A DNA stretch of 64,000 nucleotides, taken from positions 124,001-188,000 of the forward strand of contig JACEUU010000003.1 in NCBI GenBank assembly GCA_024998755.1, read 5' to 3'. The position numbers and the translations under genes are program-made. Origin of the DNA: Vampirovibrio sp. (lineage in GTDB: Bacteria; Cyanobacteriota; Vampirovibrionia; Vampirovibrionales; JAJTHC01). Each line of letters opens with the position of its first letter. The first letter of the stretch is position 1. The notes below the pieces were generated by a model, which worked only from the letters and a program-made list of their open reading frames with translations, ran no database searches and was not told the DNA's origin. Below, piece by piece: positions 26,542 to 35,188 of this stretch.

Positions 26542-29427
26542 GTGTCTTCCTTACCTGAACACTCATCGTTACCAACTGAACCAGCCAGTCAATCGGAAAG
26601 TTCATCGAACTTGCCCGACTATTCAGCCTCTACTAATAACACCTTAAAACAAGGTGCACTTCAAGTTAGCAGTGCTTGGGAAACCTTTGTTGACAATACG
26701 TCCTTAGAAACATTAGCACAATCCCCATTGCCAGAAGCAGAGAAAAACCAGTCCTTTTCTTCGCAACAGGTTACATTAGCAACAGAAGAAGAGCAATTAA
26801 CTGAAGAACAGCAATGGCAGGCTATTCAACAAGACGCTTGCCACCTCTTGGAACGTGCCTTACTGCTTAATTTTAAAGGTCGTTACAAAGAAGCCTTTGA
26901 TTTATTAGAACAAGCCCAAAAAACCATCCCTAAAAACCAACCCAGCCCAATGCTATTAAGGGTTCAAGCGGAATTAATATGGCAACGCTACCTGTTTAAT
27001 CCTGAAACAGAACGGTCTCAAGCCATTCGGCGGTTAAACGAATTAAATGAACGGGTTCAATCTGTTTATCAGCGGGTGCAAACGGCGGAAATACGATCAA
27101 TTATTTTGCACTATAAAGGCAGAATACTTTATGAGCAAGGCGTTTTTGGACAAGCCGTTCGGCTATTTAAAGAAGCTCTTTCCTTTTGCCAACCCGATAA
27201 ATTACAAGCCGCTAGAATTATGGATAGCTTGGCGGTTTACTATGAACAAACAGGTAATTTTTCACAGGCAAGCCAGTTGTATCGGCAATCTGTTCGGGTT
27301 AAACAGCAGGATGCTCCGCTTTTTGAGCAGGCTATTACCTATCAATTATTTGGCAGAATGTGCTTGATTATTGAACAACTAGAAGAAGCTCAACGGCATT
27401 TAGAAAGAGCCTTAGCCATTACTAGCGAACTAGATGACTATCGGCGGGTGGCTTCGTTAAAAAACGATTTAATTAAAATTTCGGTGTTAAGCAACCAGTT
27501 AGGCAAGGCTGAACAATTAATTGCAGAAGCAGAAGACAAACACAGCCAGCAAAAATTATGGGCTCAGTATGGTACAACCTTACTTTATAAAACGTATCTG
27601 TTATTTCTTCGGCAAGAAACGGAACAAGCCTTTAATATGGTGCAAGAATTAGTACTGCCGCTGTTTGAAGACTATCCTCAAGAAAAAGGGTTTGGTATTG
27701 CTTATCGGCTTATTGGGGCTATACACAACGTATTTGGGCGTAAACGCCAAGCCTTGGAAGCCATGGGTGAATCTATCACTATTTTTAAACGCCAAGGTAG
27801 GCAAGAAGAACTAGCCAAAACCTATTTTGAACAAGCCAAGCTTTATGTAGAAATGAACCGTAAAACATTGGCGGAAGAAAGCTTGCTTCGAGCCTTAAAA
27901 ATTGCAGAACAAAAAAGCTTGATGTTCCTTGTTCGCCCCATTGAAGAAGAACTGTACGCCCTGGCCCCAGAACGCTGGGAAGTACTAACCGACAGACGTG
28001 CCAAGCATCTACCCTTGTTTGAATCAGAACGCGGGTTGGATATCACCACCAGTAGCACCTTTAAAACAACCCCCTTGCCTTTCCAACTTTCTTCTTTGGA
28101 CGCATTGGATAACACCTTAGCAGCAGAAGCAGGCAACAACTTATTGCAAGGTTTTGATAGCAAAGCCTTACTTTCTCTACTACGTTTAGGCCACGTTATT
28201 TCTTCAGAACGAGATTTAGACAGTATTTTAAACATTGTACGGGAAGAAACCGTTAAAGCACTGGATGCTGAACGCTGTACCGTGTTTGTTTACGATAGAG
28301 AAACCAACGAACTTTGGAGTAGAGTGGCTTCAGGCATTGATGGGCATGAAATTCTTCGGATTCCAGCCAACACCGGTTTAGCGGGTTACGTTTTAAAATT
28401 GGGGGAAATACTCAATATTCCCGATGTATACGCAGACCCTCGCTTCAATAAAGAAGTCGATAGAAAAACAGGCTATAAAACCCGCAACTTACTTTGTATG
28501 CCCATTAAAGACAGAAACGGCGATTCTATTGGCGTACTGCAAGTGCTAAACAAACAAGTGGGTGCCTTCGGAAAATCTGACGAAGAATTACTAATGGCTA
28601 TTTCCGCTACAGCTAGTATTACCTTTGAAAATGCCATTATGGCTCAAGAACAAAAACGAGCCTTTGAAAGCTTCATTCGGACGCTTTCAAGCACCATAGA
28701 CGCTAGAGACCCCATTACCGCAGGGCATTCTGAAAGGGTTTCAGACTATTCACTGTTGGTGGGTGAAGAGCTACGGATGGTGCCTAATGATTTAGAGGCG
28801 TTAAAATATGCCGCTATGTTGCATGATATTGGTAAAATTGGGATTCGGGAAGAAGTGCTAACCAAAGACGGGCGATTGACAATTGATGAATATCTACATA
28901 TTCAGGAACACGCCAAGTTTACTTATGAAATTTTAAAACACATTCACTTCCCCAAGCATTTAGTCAACGTACCCCACATTGCCGCTACACACCACGAAAA
29001 AGTGGACGGTACAGGCTATTTCAGAGGGCTAAAAGGCGAAGAAATTCCACTTTCGGGTAGAATTGTGGCTTTAAGCGATGTGTTTGACGCCATTACTTCG
29101 CTTCGGCATTATCGTAGCCGTATGCCGTTTGATAAAGTACTTAAAATTATCCGTAAAGATGCGGGTACGCACTTTGATATTGAATGTGTGGATATGTTCT
29201 TCCGTGTGCCACTTTATCGTTTAGCCCAAGTGCTGGTGAAGGAACGACGGGTAAAAAAGGTTTCTGAAGTATCTTCGTTTGTTCGGTATATTGATAAAAG
29301 TGTTACGTTGAGTGAATTTGAAGCGTTACTGACCAAATCAGAACTAACCAAAATGGAAACCGAACTGAACAAAGTGTTTTCCGCTATTTATTACGTCCTT
29401 CCCACCATTGATGGTGATAGCTTATAA
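26542..29427 (+). CDS. TPR-GAF-HD-GYP-type signalling protein
   Basis: 961 residues starting with GTG. Order: unstructured Ser-rich leader (1-90), TPR-like helical repeats (about 95-460; for example SLAVYYEQTGNFSQASQLYR, YFEQAKLYVEMNRKTLAEE), GAF domain (about 553-703, with ILNIPDVYADPRFN), and a phosphohydrolase domain with the HDIGKIGI motif at about 760. HD-GYP enzymes degrade cyclic di-GMP, often under control of GAF or TPR inputs. The motif that should read GYP is GTGYFRGL at about 822, so the proline is replaced by Phe; the HHE-x-x-DGTG metal motif is kept. No membrane segment is seen, so it should be cytosolic. A small gene follows 13 nt later. Confidence 0.88.
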   Translation: MSSLPEHSSLPTEPASQSESSSNLPDYSASTNNTLKQGALQVSSAWETFVDNTSLETLAQSPLPEAEKNQSFSSQQVTLATEEEQLTEEQQWQAIQQDACHLLERALLLNFKGRYKEAFDLLEQAQKTIPKNQPSPMLLRVQAELIWQRYLFNPETERSQAIRRLNELNERVQSVYQRVQTAEIRSIILHYKGRILYEQGVFGQAVRLFKEALSFCQPDKLQAARIMDSLAVYYEQTGNFSQASQLYRQSVRVKQQDAPLFEQAITYQLFGRMCLIIEQLEEAQRHLERALAITSELDDYRRVASLKNDLIKISVLSNQLGKAEQLIAEAEDKHSQQKLWAQYGTTLLYKTYLLFLRQETEQAFNMVQELVLPLFEDYPQEKGFGIAYRLIGAIHNVFGRKRQALEAMGESITIFKRQGRQEELAKTYFEQAKLYVEMNRKTLAEESLLRALKIAEQKSLMFLVRPIEEELYALAPERWEVLTDRRAKHLPLFESERGLDITTSSTFKTTPLPFQLSSLDALDNTLAAEAGNNLLQGFDSKALLSLLRLGHVISSERDLDSILNIVREETVKALDAERCTVFVYDRETNELWSRVASGIDGHEILRIPANTGLAGYVLKLGEILNIPDVYADPRFNKEVDRKTGYKTRNLLCMPIKDRNGDSIGVLQVLNKQVGAFGKSDEELLMAISATASITFENAIMAQEQKRAFESFIRTLSSTIDARDPITAGHSERVSDYSLLVGEELRMVPNDLEALKYAAMLHDIGKIGIREEVLTKDGRLTIDEYLHIQEHAKFTYEILKHIHFPKHLVNVPHIAATHHEKVDGTGYFRGLKGEEIPLSGRIVALSDVFDAITSLRHYRSRMPFDKVLKIIRKDAGTHFDIECVDMFFRVPLYRLAQVLVKERRVKKVSEVSSFVRYIDKSVTLSEFEALLTKSELTKMETELNKVFSAIYYVLPTIDGDSL

Positions 29428-29440
29428 AGGTTTTAAAACA

Positions 29441-29632
29441 ATGATGATGATGAGTTCCCCAGAAGCCACCCCGCCTAATGCCAACGCTGTTAGCTGGAAT
29501 TTAGATGAATTTAACAAACTAGCTGCCCGTGCAGATGCTGAACCTCAAAGGGTTTTAGCCGCTACAGCGTTGTACCAAGCCAAGCTGATTAATTTTTCTA
29601 TGTTTAAAGATTTACTCAGCTTAAAAGATTAG
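29441..29632 (+). CDS. Small hypothetical protein
   Basis: 63 residues beginning with four consecutive ATG codons. The body (VSWNLDEFNKLAARADAEPQ, then helical AATALYQAKLINFSMFKDLL) is amphipathic and predicted helical; no family recognised. AAAGG lies 10 nt upstream, and the gene is 13 nt after the HD-GYP-type gene, so it is probably co-transcribed and perhaps functionally linked. The longer frame from 29408 overlaps the previous gene and is rejected. Confidence 0.6.
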   Translation: MMMMSSPEATPPNANAVSWNLDEFNKLAARADAEPQRVLAATALYQAKLINFSMFKDLLSLKD

Positions 29633-29730
29633 TTTTTATCTTGGTATTCTGTGCGTTGAAGCATTGTATTTTAGGGGCTAACGGTGTAGTGTAAAGTAAG
29701 GTTCACCCACAATAAGCACCTATATAACGA

Positions 29731-30972
29731 ATGACCGCTTTAAATAACGCAAGCCCAACAATCACTGCTTTTTTATCCCAACTGCCTGCCACTGTTTCCC
29801 TAGAACAGCAGGGCAACGTTTGTGGTGTTCAGCCACAAACAATGGAAGACCTACAGGGTATTCTAACCCTGCTGGCTCAGCCTGAATTTGCCTCAATCAA
29901 AGTGGCTCAAAGTGTATTAGATACTAATATACTAGAAACAACCAACAAGTTTTGGTTAGATACGACCGTAGCAACGGCAACTATCTACAACCACAAGCCG
30001 CAAGATTTTGTTGTTACGGTTGGTACAGGAAACACATTAGAAGCGATAGAATTACGCCTTCAAGAGACTAACCAAACCCTAGCGTTTACGCCCGCTACCG
30101 CAGATAGTTCCAGAGCCATTGGAAACCTACTCGCCAATAATACGCTTCCTTTAGAAGCCAACATTCGCAGAAGCACCTTAAATGAACTGGTGCTAGGATG
30201 TTCCGCTTTTAGCCCCGAAACGGGTGAATTAGTTTCGTTTGGTGGCGAAGTCGTCAAAAATGTAACGGGGTATGATGTTCAAAAATTTTTAGTGGGGCAT
30301 CAATACGCTTTAGGTGTGGTCAGTAGCGTAACCCTCAGAACAACCCCCTTGCTACCTGTTAAGGGCTACTTTGAAAGCATTTTCCAAACAGAAGCAACTT
30401 TATTTACCTGTCTGCAAGCGTGTTTAACCAAGCCCAGTTTGTGGATGATCCATCTACTTGTTAAGCCGCACACTGAAGGGTTTTGCCTTTCCGTTGGGGT
30501 TGAAGCACCTTCTGTAGCATTATTGGAAGCTTGGCAAAGCACCTACTTTCCAAACAGTGATTTTCAAGAAGCCCCCCCCCTTGATACCGCCCCCCTATTA
30601 GCCATTGAAATAGCCCTACCATTAGGGGAAAGTGGCTGGCAAAAAGTGGTCAATCATCTCATTCCCTCTCTCAACCCCGATAGTTGGCAGTGGCTACCCG
30701 CCTGTGGCGTATTGCAAGTTTTTTATCAGCAAACCCCACCCACAATAGAGACACTAGCACCACTTTACAAACAAGTGGCTATCATTGGTGGTAGCGTCCG
30801 ACTAATTGAGGCTGATGGTAGCTTAAGCAAACTTTCGGCACAAATTTATCGGTTACAATGGGAAATGATGCCCTCGGCATTGGAAAGTCAGCATCATCAG
30901 CTGAAGCAACAGCTAGACCCTAACAATCAATTTTATAGCCCGTTTTACCTTGCCCCGTTAGAAAATGGTTAA
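29731..30972 (+). CDS. glcE: Glycolate oxidase FAD-binding subunit GlcE-like
   Basis: 413 residues of the FAD_binding_4 / glycolate oxidase E type. Visible are the FAD-binding pattern TVGTGNTLEAIELRLQETNQ, DSSRAIGNLLANN, GCSAFSPETGELVSFGGEVV followed by KNVTGYDVQKFLVGHQYALG, all typical of GlcE. It is followed after 3-6 nt by glcF, but the catalytic GlcD subunit is not in this window. GlcDEF oxidises glycolate (or D-lactate in related complexes) and passes electrons to quinone. Confidence 0.88.
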   Translation: MTALNNASPTITAFLSQLPATVSLEQQGNVCGVQPQTMEDLQGILTLLAQPEFASIKVAQSVLDTNILETTNKFWLDTTVATATIYNHKPQDFVVTVGTGNTLEAIELRLQETNQTLAFTPATADSSRAIGNLLANNTLPLEANIRRSTLNELVLGCSAFSPETGELVSFGGEVVKNVTGYDVQKFLVGHQYALGVVSSVTLRTTPLLPVKGYFESIFQTEATLFTCLQACLTKPSLWMIHLLVKPHTEGFCLSVGVEAPSVALLEAWQSTYFPNSDFQEAPPLDTAPLLAIEIALPLGESGWQKVVNHLIPSLNPDSWQWLPACGVLQVFYQQTPPTIETLAPLYKQVAIIGGSVRLIEADGSLSKLSAQIYRLQWEMMPSALESQHHQLKQQLDPNNQFYSPFYLAPLENG

Positions 30973-30978
30973 TTCGTG

Positions 30979-32325
30979 ATGCCAACCTCATTAGACCGCT
31001 TAACTGAAAAACTACTGCCCACTGAAACCACCAACGTAGCGGTGGCTGAAGACCACTTGGCTACCCTGCTAAAGGCGTGTATTCAATGTGGTATGTGTCT
31101 TTCAGCCTGCCCTACTTACACAGTAACAGGGTCTGAAGCGGAAAGCCCTCGAGGACGCATTCATTTAGTTGATTTATGGCAACAAGACCGATTAACCGCC
31201 GAGGCGATTGCCCCGCATTTAGATCAATGCTTGGGGTGCAGAAGTTGCGAAACAGCTTGCCCTTCCAACGTGCAGTATGGCGAACTACTCAATACCAGCC
31301 GATACCTTGTTAAAAAAGAAACGCCTTCGCATTGGTTTGCCACCGTTAAACGCTGGTTGCTAGCAACTGTTTTGCCTTCGCCTACGTTATTAATGCTAGC
31401 CCGCTTTGGGGCGTTACTGTATAAAACCACTGGCATTGCTTGGCTGGCAAAACGAACTGGTGTTTTATCCCTATTACCGCCTTCTTTACAAGCCATGGAA
31501 CAACTTTGCCCCCCTGTCGGTTGGAACGACGCCCCTTCATTGGAAGGGGGACAACGCTTCGGCAAGAAAAATGCACCGTTGGTTTTAATGCCTGTTGGGT
31601 GTGTAATGAATACCTTTATGGCGGATATTCATCATGCGACCATTCAAATGATTGTAGCCTTAGGCTTTCAAGTGCTGATTCCTAAATTACCGTGTTGCGG
31701 TGCATTGGCACACCACGCAGGGGAATTAAGTCTTTCCCAAAAACAAGCCCTAGCCACATTGCAGGCATGGCAAGCATTAAAAGCTCGTACTATACCCATT
31801 GTAATGAATTCCGCTGGGTGTGCGGCTCATTATAAAGAACTCGCCCATCTCTTTCCGAGTGATTCCCCCTTGCACGCCGTAGCTGAAGCGTTTAGCCAGC
31901 AAGTGGTAGATGTGCATGAATGGTTGTTGCCACGAGTAGATAGATTAGCAAAGCAACTAAAAGCTAACAATTTGGATGATAAGCGGGTGAAGGCGATTTA
32001 TCAGCCTGCTTGCCATTTATATCATGCCCAAGGGGTGCAAACGGAACCGATGGCAGTGCTTTCCGTTTTGCCAGCTGTTGAGTGGGTACCGTTGGCGGAT
32101 GCTTCGTTATGTTGTGGCAGTGCGGGGATTTATAACATTGAGCAACCATCGTTAAGCCAACAGGTGTTGGATGCCAAACTAGATGCCATTGAAGCGACTG
32201 GGGCTACTTTGCTAGCCGTTGCCAACCCAGGGTGTTATTTGCAATTGCGTAAGGGCTTGCAACAACGAGGTATTTCGTTGGAAATTCTCCACCCCATGCA
32301 AGTATTAGCTCGGTATTTGGGATAA
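30979..32325 (+). CDS. glcF: Glycolate oxidase iron-sulfur subunit GlcF-like
   Basis: About 448 residues. Two N-terminal 4Fe-4S ferredoxin motifs (CIQCGMCLSACPTY and CLGCRSCETACPSN), followed by a membrane-associated linker and two CCG domains (LPCCGALAHHAGE and SLCCGSAGIYN), the family layout of GlcF/heterodisulfide-reductase-D-type proteins. It passes electrons from the flavin subunit to the quinone pool. A GTG precedes the ATG at 30979 by one codon (30976); either may be used. Coupled to glcE. Confidence 0.9.
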   Translation: MPTSLDRLTEKLLPTETTNVAVAEDHLATLLKACIQCGMCLSACPTYTVTGSEAESPRGRIHLVDLWQQDRLTAEAIAPHLDQCLGCRSCETACPSNVQYGELLNTSRYLVKKETPSHWFATVKRWLLATVLPSPTLLMLARFGALLYKTTGIAWLAKRTGVLSLLPPSLQAMEQLCPPVGWNDAPSLEGGQRFGKKNAPLVLMPVGCVMNTFMADIHHATIQMIVALGFQVLIPKLPCCGALAHHAGELSLSQKQALATLQAWQALKARTIPIVMNSAGCAAHYKELAHLFPSDSPLHAVAEAFSQQVVDVHEWLLPRVDRLAKQLKANNLDDKRVKAIYQPACHLYHAQGVQTEPMAVLSVLPAVEWVPLADASLCCGSAGIYNIEQPSLSQQVLDAKLDAIEATGATLLAVANPGCYLQLRKGLQQRGISLEILHPMQVLARYLG

Positions 32326-32428
32326 AACAGGGCTTATTTAAAAACTCATTTATTTGGACAAAGTGCTATCAAAAATGACTACGTTCTTATAACCACTATG
32401 TCATAATGAACAAAAAAAGGAAAGCAAT

Positions 32429-32500
32429 GTGTCCAACCATGAAAAATTACTAAAAAGAATTCAAGAACTAAAAGAAATCAACCGTTTATTGGGTCTATAG
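32429..32500 (+). CDS. Putative 23-residue peptide
   Basis: GTG start behind AAGGAAA; the peptide MSNHEKLLKRIQELKEINRL... is a single charged helix and ends in the left edge of the repeat at 32497. It may be the truncated N-terminus of a longer protein cut by that repeat; a toxin partner for the HicB gene downstream is one possibility, but unsupported beyond position. Confidence 0.3.
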   Translation: MSNHEKLLKRIQELKEINRLLGL

Positions 32501-32626
32501 TCTTTTAAAAATTTTCTGACTCTATTTTATTTTAGAGGCGGATTATATCCGCCCTCTAAGAGATTGACAGAAATGGGCGGATGCAATCCGTCCCTACAAG
32601 TTCACTAATGATTTAAAATACTATAT
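32497..32626. repeat. MITE-like repeat with GGCGGATTATATCCGCC core
   Basis: Left end TATAGTCTTTTAAAAATTTT is nearly the same as the flank of the repeat at 5763; the right end (read inwards) ATATAGTATTTTAAATC is a weak inverted match. The interior holds two palindromes, GGCGGATTATATCCGCC and GGGCGGATGCAATCCGTCCC. It lies between the 23-codon ORF and hicB. Confidence 0.6.
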
Positions 32627-32650
32627 AACGCAACAAGGAATCTCATCAAG

Positions 32651-33025
32651 ATGACAAACCATAAGACAATTGACTATTATTTAGACTTACCATGGTCAAT
32701 CTCGTGTGAATACTCGGATGACACCATAGAGCCTTGGACTGCTAGAGTAACAGAACTACAGGGTTGTATGTCTCATGGGAAAATACCCCTAGAAGCCATT
32801 GAAGGATTATTTGAAGAAGCATTGCCCCTTCACTTGAAAGGGTTACTTGCATCTAACAATGCAATTCCCGAGCCCATCAAACCCGAAGACTGCAAGGGGG
32901 AAATTGCCTACAGAACGACTCCTAGCAAACATTATCAATTGCTAAGGCTAGCCAATAGTTTAGGCAAAAGCCTCAACAAAGTGCTAGATGATGCAGTTAT
33001 CTCATATTTGGATTCAATGGCGTAA
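32651..33025 (+). CDS. HicB-like antitoxin
   Basis: 124 residues. The N-terminal half is a degraded-RNase-H-like HicB fold (WSISCEYSDDTIEPWTARVT, ELQGCMSHGKIPLEAIEGLF, with the E-L-x-G-C and A-x-x-x-x-x-E-A-L pattern); the C-terminal KHYQLLRLANSLGKSLNKVL looks like a ribbon-helix-helix DNA-binding tail. HicB normally neutralises the RNase toxin HicA, but no HicA gene (about 60-80 residues) is found on either side. It may be an orphan antitoxin or a regulator. It converges with the ROK gene, 3 nt apart. Confidence 0.75.
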   Translation: MTNHKTIDYYLDLPWSISCEYSDDTIEPWTARVTELQGCMSHGKIPLEAIEGLFEEALPLHLKGLLASNNAIPEPIKPEDCKGEIAYRTTPSKHYQLLRLANSLGKSLNKVLDDAVISYLDSMA

Positions 33026-33028
33026 AAG

Positions 33029-34030
33029 CTACCGCTTCAATGCCAAACAAGCACCACCCACTAAACCAGCCCAGTTACCCAATTCGGCTTCCACAATGGG
33101 TGTATTTACTATTGGCGAAACCACCCGCTCCCGAACCATATCCGTCAGCAATGGGAAATCCACAAACTTCGCCATACCACCACCAATAATCATCAATTCA
33201 GGGTCAAAAATATTGAGCAAGCCCGCTACCCCACTGGTAACGTGCATTAACCATTCTTTGTAAACCCGCTTACCTAGCGGATTACCCGCTTTTAACGCAG
33301 CAATACCATCATGTGAATTAATATCGGTAATACATTTATTACCTAAAATAGATTGTGCTTCAGGGGTGTTTGATTGTTCAAACAATTCTTTTTGAAGGGT
33401 ATACCGATACCCAGACCCACTGGCATAAGCTTCCCAGCTACCAAACATACCTTTCAGTTGAATGGGACGCTGTTCAAAACTAATAGAAGCATGGCCCACC
33501 TCCGTGGCGGAAAAATTAGCCCCACGCAGTAGTTTACCGTCAATAATAGCACCACCGCCAACGCCAGTTCCTAGCGTTACCATTACAACGTTTTGCTTGC
33601 CTTTGCCAACACCCAACACTTGTTCGCCCACAATAGCGGAATTGGCGTCGTTTTCAACGTGAATACTACCCACTGGGCGACCCAACGCCAATGCCACATA
33701 CCGACCAATGGAATACGGATGCTTATGCACCGCTTTTAAGTTGGCACTTGAGCCTAAAATCTGACCCGTTTCCGTGTTAACCACCCCTGCTGTAGAAATG
33801 CCAATGGGTAAAGTCAACGCTTGTTCAGGCGAAGGGCAAACCGCCGTTACTAAATCTGCAATAGCTTGAATAAACGCCTCATGGGTTTCAGGGGTAGGTA
33901 CTTCAACCGTTTTTAAGGTTTCAAGCAAAAAATTACGGGTATCTACCAAGCCAGCAACCATCTTAGTACCACCAATATCAATACCAATAGCTAACGATTG
34001 TTTAGTAAGGGCTGTTGAAGTCATCATCAT
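33029..34030 (-). CDS. ROK-family sugar kinase (glucokinase-like)
   Basis: 333 residues, opening with three ATG codons. ATP-binding motif AIGIDIGGTKMVAGLVD at the N-terminus, HVENDANSAIVGE, GTGVGGGAIIDGKLLRG and the EVGHASISF region place it in ROK. Bacterial ROK kinases phosphorylate glucose, N-acetylglucosamine, N-acetylmannosamine or fructose; no neighbour fixes the substrate. The classical ROK zinc motif CxCGxxGC is absent here (the equivalent region reads ERPIQLKGMFGSWEAYASG), which is notable because most bacterial ROK glucokinases keep it. Confidence 0.88.
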   Translation of the reverse strand: MMMTSTALTKQSLAIGIDIGGTKMVAGLVDTRNFLLETLKTVEVPTPETHEAFIQAIADLVTAVCPSPEQALTLPIGISTAGVVNTETGQILGSSANLKAVHKHPYSIGRYVALALGRPVGSIHVENDANSAIVGEQVLGVGKGKQNVVMVTLGTGVGGGAIIDGKLLRGANFSATEVGHASISFEQRPIQLKGMFGSWEAYASGSGYRYTLQKELFEQSNTPEAQSILGNKCITDINSHDGIAALKAGNPLGKRVYKEWLMHVTSGVAGLLNIFDPELMIIGGGMAKFVDFPLLTDMVRERVVSPIVNTPIVEAELGNWAGLVGGACLALKR

Positions 34031-34105
34031 GGTTGTTTTATCCTACACTATCGTTGCGAAGTCTATTTTCGTTACACTAGAAACGCAAGGTTTCTGCTAA
34101 TATGG

Positions 34106-35056
34106 ATGCTAGTTTACCAAAAACAGTGCAAAAAAGGTAGCCTCTCTTTGAAAACCGTTACACTTTGCCAGCCTAGCCCCACCCACTGGCTTTGGCAACC
34201 CGAAACCCAACAATGGCTACCCGCCGATGCTCTACCCTTTGAAGCCGTGCACGGTTTAATGTTAGGCTATAGTGTTTTTACCACCTTTAGAACACCCCAA
34301 AGCCCTTGCTGGTTACGGGTTCACTTACAACGGGTAGCCCAACACGCCAAAACCCTTCAATTGAAACCATTTGCTCCCATCAATTTAGCATTTGAAAGCC
34401 TTTCACCTATTTTGGAGACGAACCCTTCAGCCGTGTTTCGGCTTACCGCCTTACTGGCGGGCGATGCCAGCCTGTTACAGAAAAACCAAGAAGCCACACC
34501 CCTTCCCACCACATGGCTGTTGCATCGGCGGGCTGAAGGGGTTGAGCCGTTTACCAACGTGCCACAAGCCCCCCATTTGCGTCTAAAAACGGTCGATTTT
34601 CAGCAGGCGTTACCACAGTTAAAACATGGCGCATTACTGCCTGCTTGGTGGGTTCGTAGGCAAGCGTTACAGACCGATGCTTCGGTGGATGAAGTCATCT
34701 GGCAAACCCCAGCGGGGGCATTATTGGAAACGACGACGGGCAACCTGTTTTGCTTCATGGCGGATGGGTCTATTCGCACGGCGGAAGAGGCGTTGGTGTT
34801 GGGTGGGGTTACCCGACAGCAGGTGAAGAAGGTTTGCCAACGGATGGCGTACCCCTTGATTGAGCGGGCGGTTTGTTGGAAAGCGGAAGCCCCACAGGTG
34901 ATGGGGGCGTTTACAACCAACAGTGTTCGGGGGTTGGTGTCGGTAGCTTGTATTAACGGCGTGCCGTTACCGTGGGACGAAAAAACAATAGCCAAGTGGC
35001 GTACCGTGTACACTGCTTGGCTAGAATCATTAGAATTAGCAGGCTGTTATACCTAG
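34106..35056 (+). CDS. Class IV PLP aminotransferase (PabC / IlvE / DAT type)
   Basis: About 300 residues with the fold-type IV pattern: GLMLGYSVFTTFRTPQSPCW near the N-terminus (start-of-barrel G-x-F-x-T region with an Arg for the carboxylate), LRLKTVDFQQALPQLKHGAL with the PLP lysine, DEVIWQTPAGALLETTTGNL (E-x-x-x-x-N signature) and GVTRQQVKKVC. Closest role is 4-amino-4-deoxychorismate lyase for folate, but branched-chain or D-amino-acid transaminases share the motifs. The ATG at 34106 adds 14 poorly conserved residues; a TTG at 34148 behind AAAGGT is an alternative start. Divergent from the ROK gene. Confidence 0.82.
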   Translation: MLVYQKQCKKGSLSLKTVTLCQPSPTHWLWQPETQQWLPADALPFEAVHGLMLGYSVFTTFRTPQSPCWLRVHLQRVAQHAKTLQLKPFAPINLAFESLSPILETNPSAVFRLTALLAGDASLLQKNQEATPLPTTWLLHRRAEGVEPFTNVPQAPHLRLKTVDFQQALPQLKHGALLPAWWVRRQALQTDASVDEVIWQTPAGALLETTTGNLFCFMADGSIRTAEEALVLGGVTRQQVKKVCQRMAYPLIERAVCWKAEAPQVMGAFTTNSVRGLVSVACINGVPLPWDEKTIAKWRTVYTAWLESLELAGCYT

Positions 35057-35059
35057 TTA

Positions 35060-35180
35060 TACCCAATTTAAAGTTTGAATAACGTAAAATCTTGAAACGG
35101 GACGACACGCAGGTTGGTCTCTGTACCAGCCCGCTTAGATGGAATCCACAAAACGCTATTTAATCTCTGAAAGGGTTGTA
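35060..35180. mobile_element. MITE, 121 bp, TA-flanked
   Basis: Diverged inverted ends TACCCAATTTAAAGTTTGAA and TACAACCCTTTCAGAGATTA (read inwards), each followed by an ATAACGT/ATAGCGT motif, flanked by TA. Same family as the elements at 17176 and 63579 but more degraded. It sits between the class IV aminotransferase and the end of the 1068-residue protein gene. Confidence 0.6.
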
Positions 35181-35188
35181 GACATTTT

